A stretch of DNA of 7,624 bases. It comes from Paludibacter sp. GTDB taxonomy: Bacteria; Bacteroidota; Bacteroidia; Bacteroidales; Paludibacteraceae. This document shows, in pieces, positions 6,977 through 7,624 of the stretch. Positions within the stretch are counted from its first letter, which is position 1, and every line of letters starts with the position of its first letter. Position numbers and translations under genes: made by a program. Where the stretch lies: the NCBI GenBank assembly GCA_009787075.1, contig WRGS01000158.1:1-7624 (forward strand). The letters run 5' to 3'. The notes below the pieces were generated by a model. It made no database searches and had not been told where the DNA came from. It worked only from the letters and a program-made list of their open reading frames with translations.

Positions 6977-7624
6977 ATGAGTTATTCTAAAAAATGCATC
7001 AAATTTCGCATCAAAATAAGGGTTTCAATTTTGCGTTTTATTGGTTGGCTGCAAAGCGGCGATATTAGAAAGAAAAAGCTGCAGGGCGAAATGCTTAAAG
7101 CGAAAATGCTGACAAATTATTTTGCAAAAAAATATTTGCCTGTGGTGAAAAATGTTGAGCAAAAGGAAATTACAGTAGAAACGCCTGAAACGCTTTGGCA
7201 ATTCTGGGATAATCCCGCAGGAAAAACAACGCCTGAAATTGTAAAAGCGTGTTTGGCGAGTGTTGATAAATGCAAAGAAAATTTTGAGCATAAAATATTG
7301 AATAATTCAACTATTGAACATTATACTGATTTACCCGATTTTGTGATGGATAAATTCAGAAAAGGGCAAATGGATTATGCGCATTTTTCTGATTTGTTGC
7401 GCTTGAATTTATTGAAAAATCACGGCGGAATTTGGTTGGACGCAACGGGTTATATGACCGATTTTATTCCGAAATATATTATTGACCAAGATTTTTTTGT
7501 GTTTCTAACAGGTGAATTAACGCATTTTCCGTACTCTTTTATGCAAAGTTGCTTTATTCGTTCCCAAAAAGGCAGTTTTTTGTGTGAGGCATGGTATCAA
7601 ATGAGCATAGAATATTGGAAAAAA
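6977..7624 (+). CDS. Capsular polysaccharide synthesis-type glycosyltransferase (partial, 3' end outside window)
   Basis: An open frame of 216 codons without a stop, cut by the window end. It starts at an ATG 4 bases after the previous gene. Residues 1-60 are basic (KKCIKFRIKIR, RKKKLQ), with a possible short hydrophobic patch but no clear membrane helix. Then come LWQFWDNP (Trp74, Trp77), a TPEIVKACLASV helix, and YAHFSDLLRLNLLKNHGG at about 134-151 leading to IWLDATGY with Asp155-Ala-Thr. The FSDLLR...GGxWLDAT block is the signature of the Caps_synth / GT32-like group, in which the position of the DxD motif is often D-A-T. These enzymes transfer sugars to capsule, exopolysaccharide or lipopolysaccharide. 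Tight spacing indicates co-transcription and probably a shared pathway with the preceding glycosyltransferase. Sugar specificity cannot be inferred, and the C-terminal part is unseen. Confidence 0.85.
   Translation, partial: MSYSKKCIKFRIKIRVSILRFIGWLQSGDIRKKKLQGEMLKAKMLTNYFAKKYLPVVKNVEQKEITVETPETLWQFWDNPAGKTTPEIVKACLASVDKCKENFEHKILNNSTIEHYTDLPDFVMDKFRKGQMDYAHFSDLLRLNLLKNHGGIWLDATGYMTDFIPKYIIDQDFFVFLTGELTHFPYSFMQSCFIRSQKGSFLCEAWYQMSIEYWKK

Noticed and set aside
7025..7291. Minus-strand 88-codon open frame at the right end
   Set aside because: Antisense to the partial capsule-type glycosyltransferase, whose conserved motifs make the plus frame the real one.
1..7624. Mobile element, phage, CRISPR or defence system
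   Set aside because: No transposase, integrase, terminal repeats, regularly spaced repeats, nuclease or toxin-antitoxin signatures were found on either strand; base composition looks uniform across the genes.

Overview
The window is AT-rich DNA from a member of the Bacteroidota, most likely the order Bacteroidales. Four things point there. The ClpP sequence is of the Bacteroidales type (SPSILEERQLNVTQ near the N-terminus and GTQIDDYTANVIQAQ). There are two DUF1573 lipid-free secreted proteins and a DUF5686 outer-membrane protein, both families typical of this phylum. Four upstream regions carry the Bacteroidetes -7 promoter element TAnnTTTG, and Shine-Dalgarno sequences are absent, as is usual in this phylum.

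Layout. Positions 76-765 (minus) encode ClpP, the peptidase subunit of the Clp protease. Divergent from it, 943-1957 (plus) holds two tandem DUF1573 genes: the first product is tethered to the membrane by a C-terminal helix and the second is freely secreted. A strong intrinsic terminator at 1988-2021 closes this pair. Positions 2109-4493 (minus) encode a large DUF5686 outer-membrane protein with an N-terminal carboxypeptidase-regulatory-like domain; its start should be moved from a TTG to the ATG two codons downstream. A compact back-to-back promoter region (4511-4579) separates it from a plus-strand operon: rseP, the intramembrane site-2 protease (4617-6107), a GT-A family 2-like glycosyltransferase (6130-6972), and a capsular-polysaccharide-synthesis-type glycosyltransferase that runs off the window end (6977-7624, partial).

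Functional theme. Apart from ClpP, every gene product is predicted to be exported, membrane-embedded or involved in building surface glycans. RseP-family proteases act in envelope stress signalling and membrane protein turnover, DUF5686 proteins sit in the outer membrane, and the two glycosyltransferases look like the beginning of a surface-polysaccharide gene set. ClpP and RseP are both housekeeping proteases, but their usual Bacteroidetes neighbours (tig for clpP, dxr for rseP) are not seen upstream here.

I see no tRNA, rRNA, CRISPR array, insertion sequence, integrase or phage gene, and no stretch above 300 bases lacks a gene. I find no convincing evidence for a previously undescribed system. 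The most interesting points are the two differently anchored DUF1573 paralogues, the divergent promoter pair, and the linkage of rseP to glycosyltransferases.
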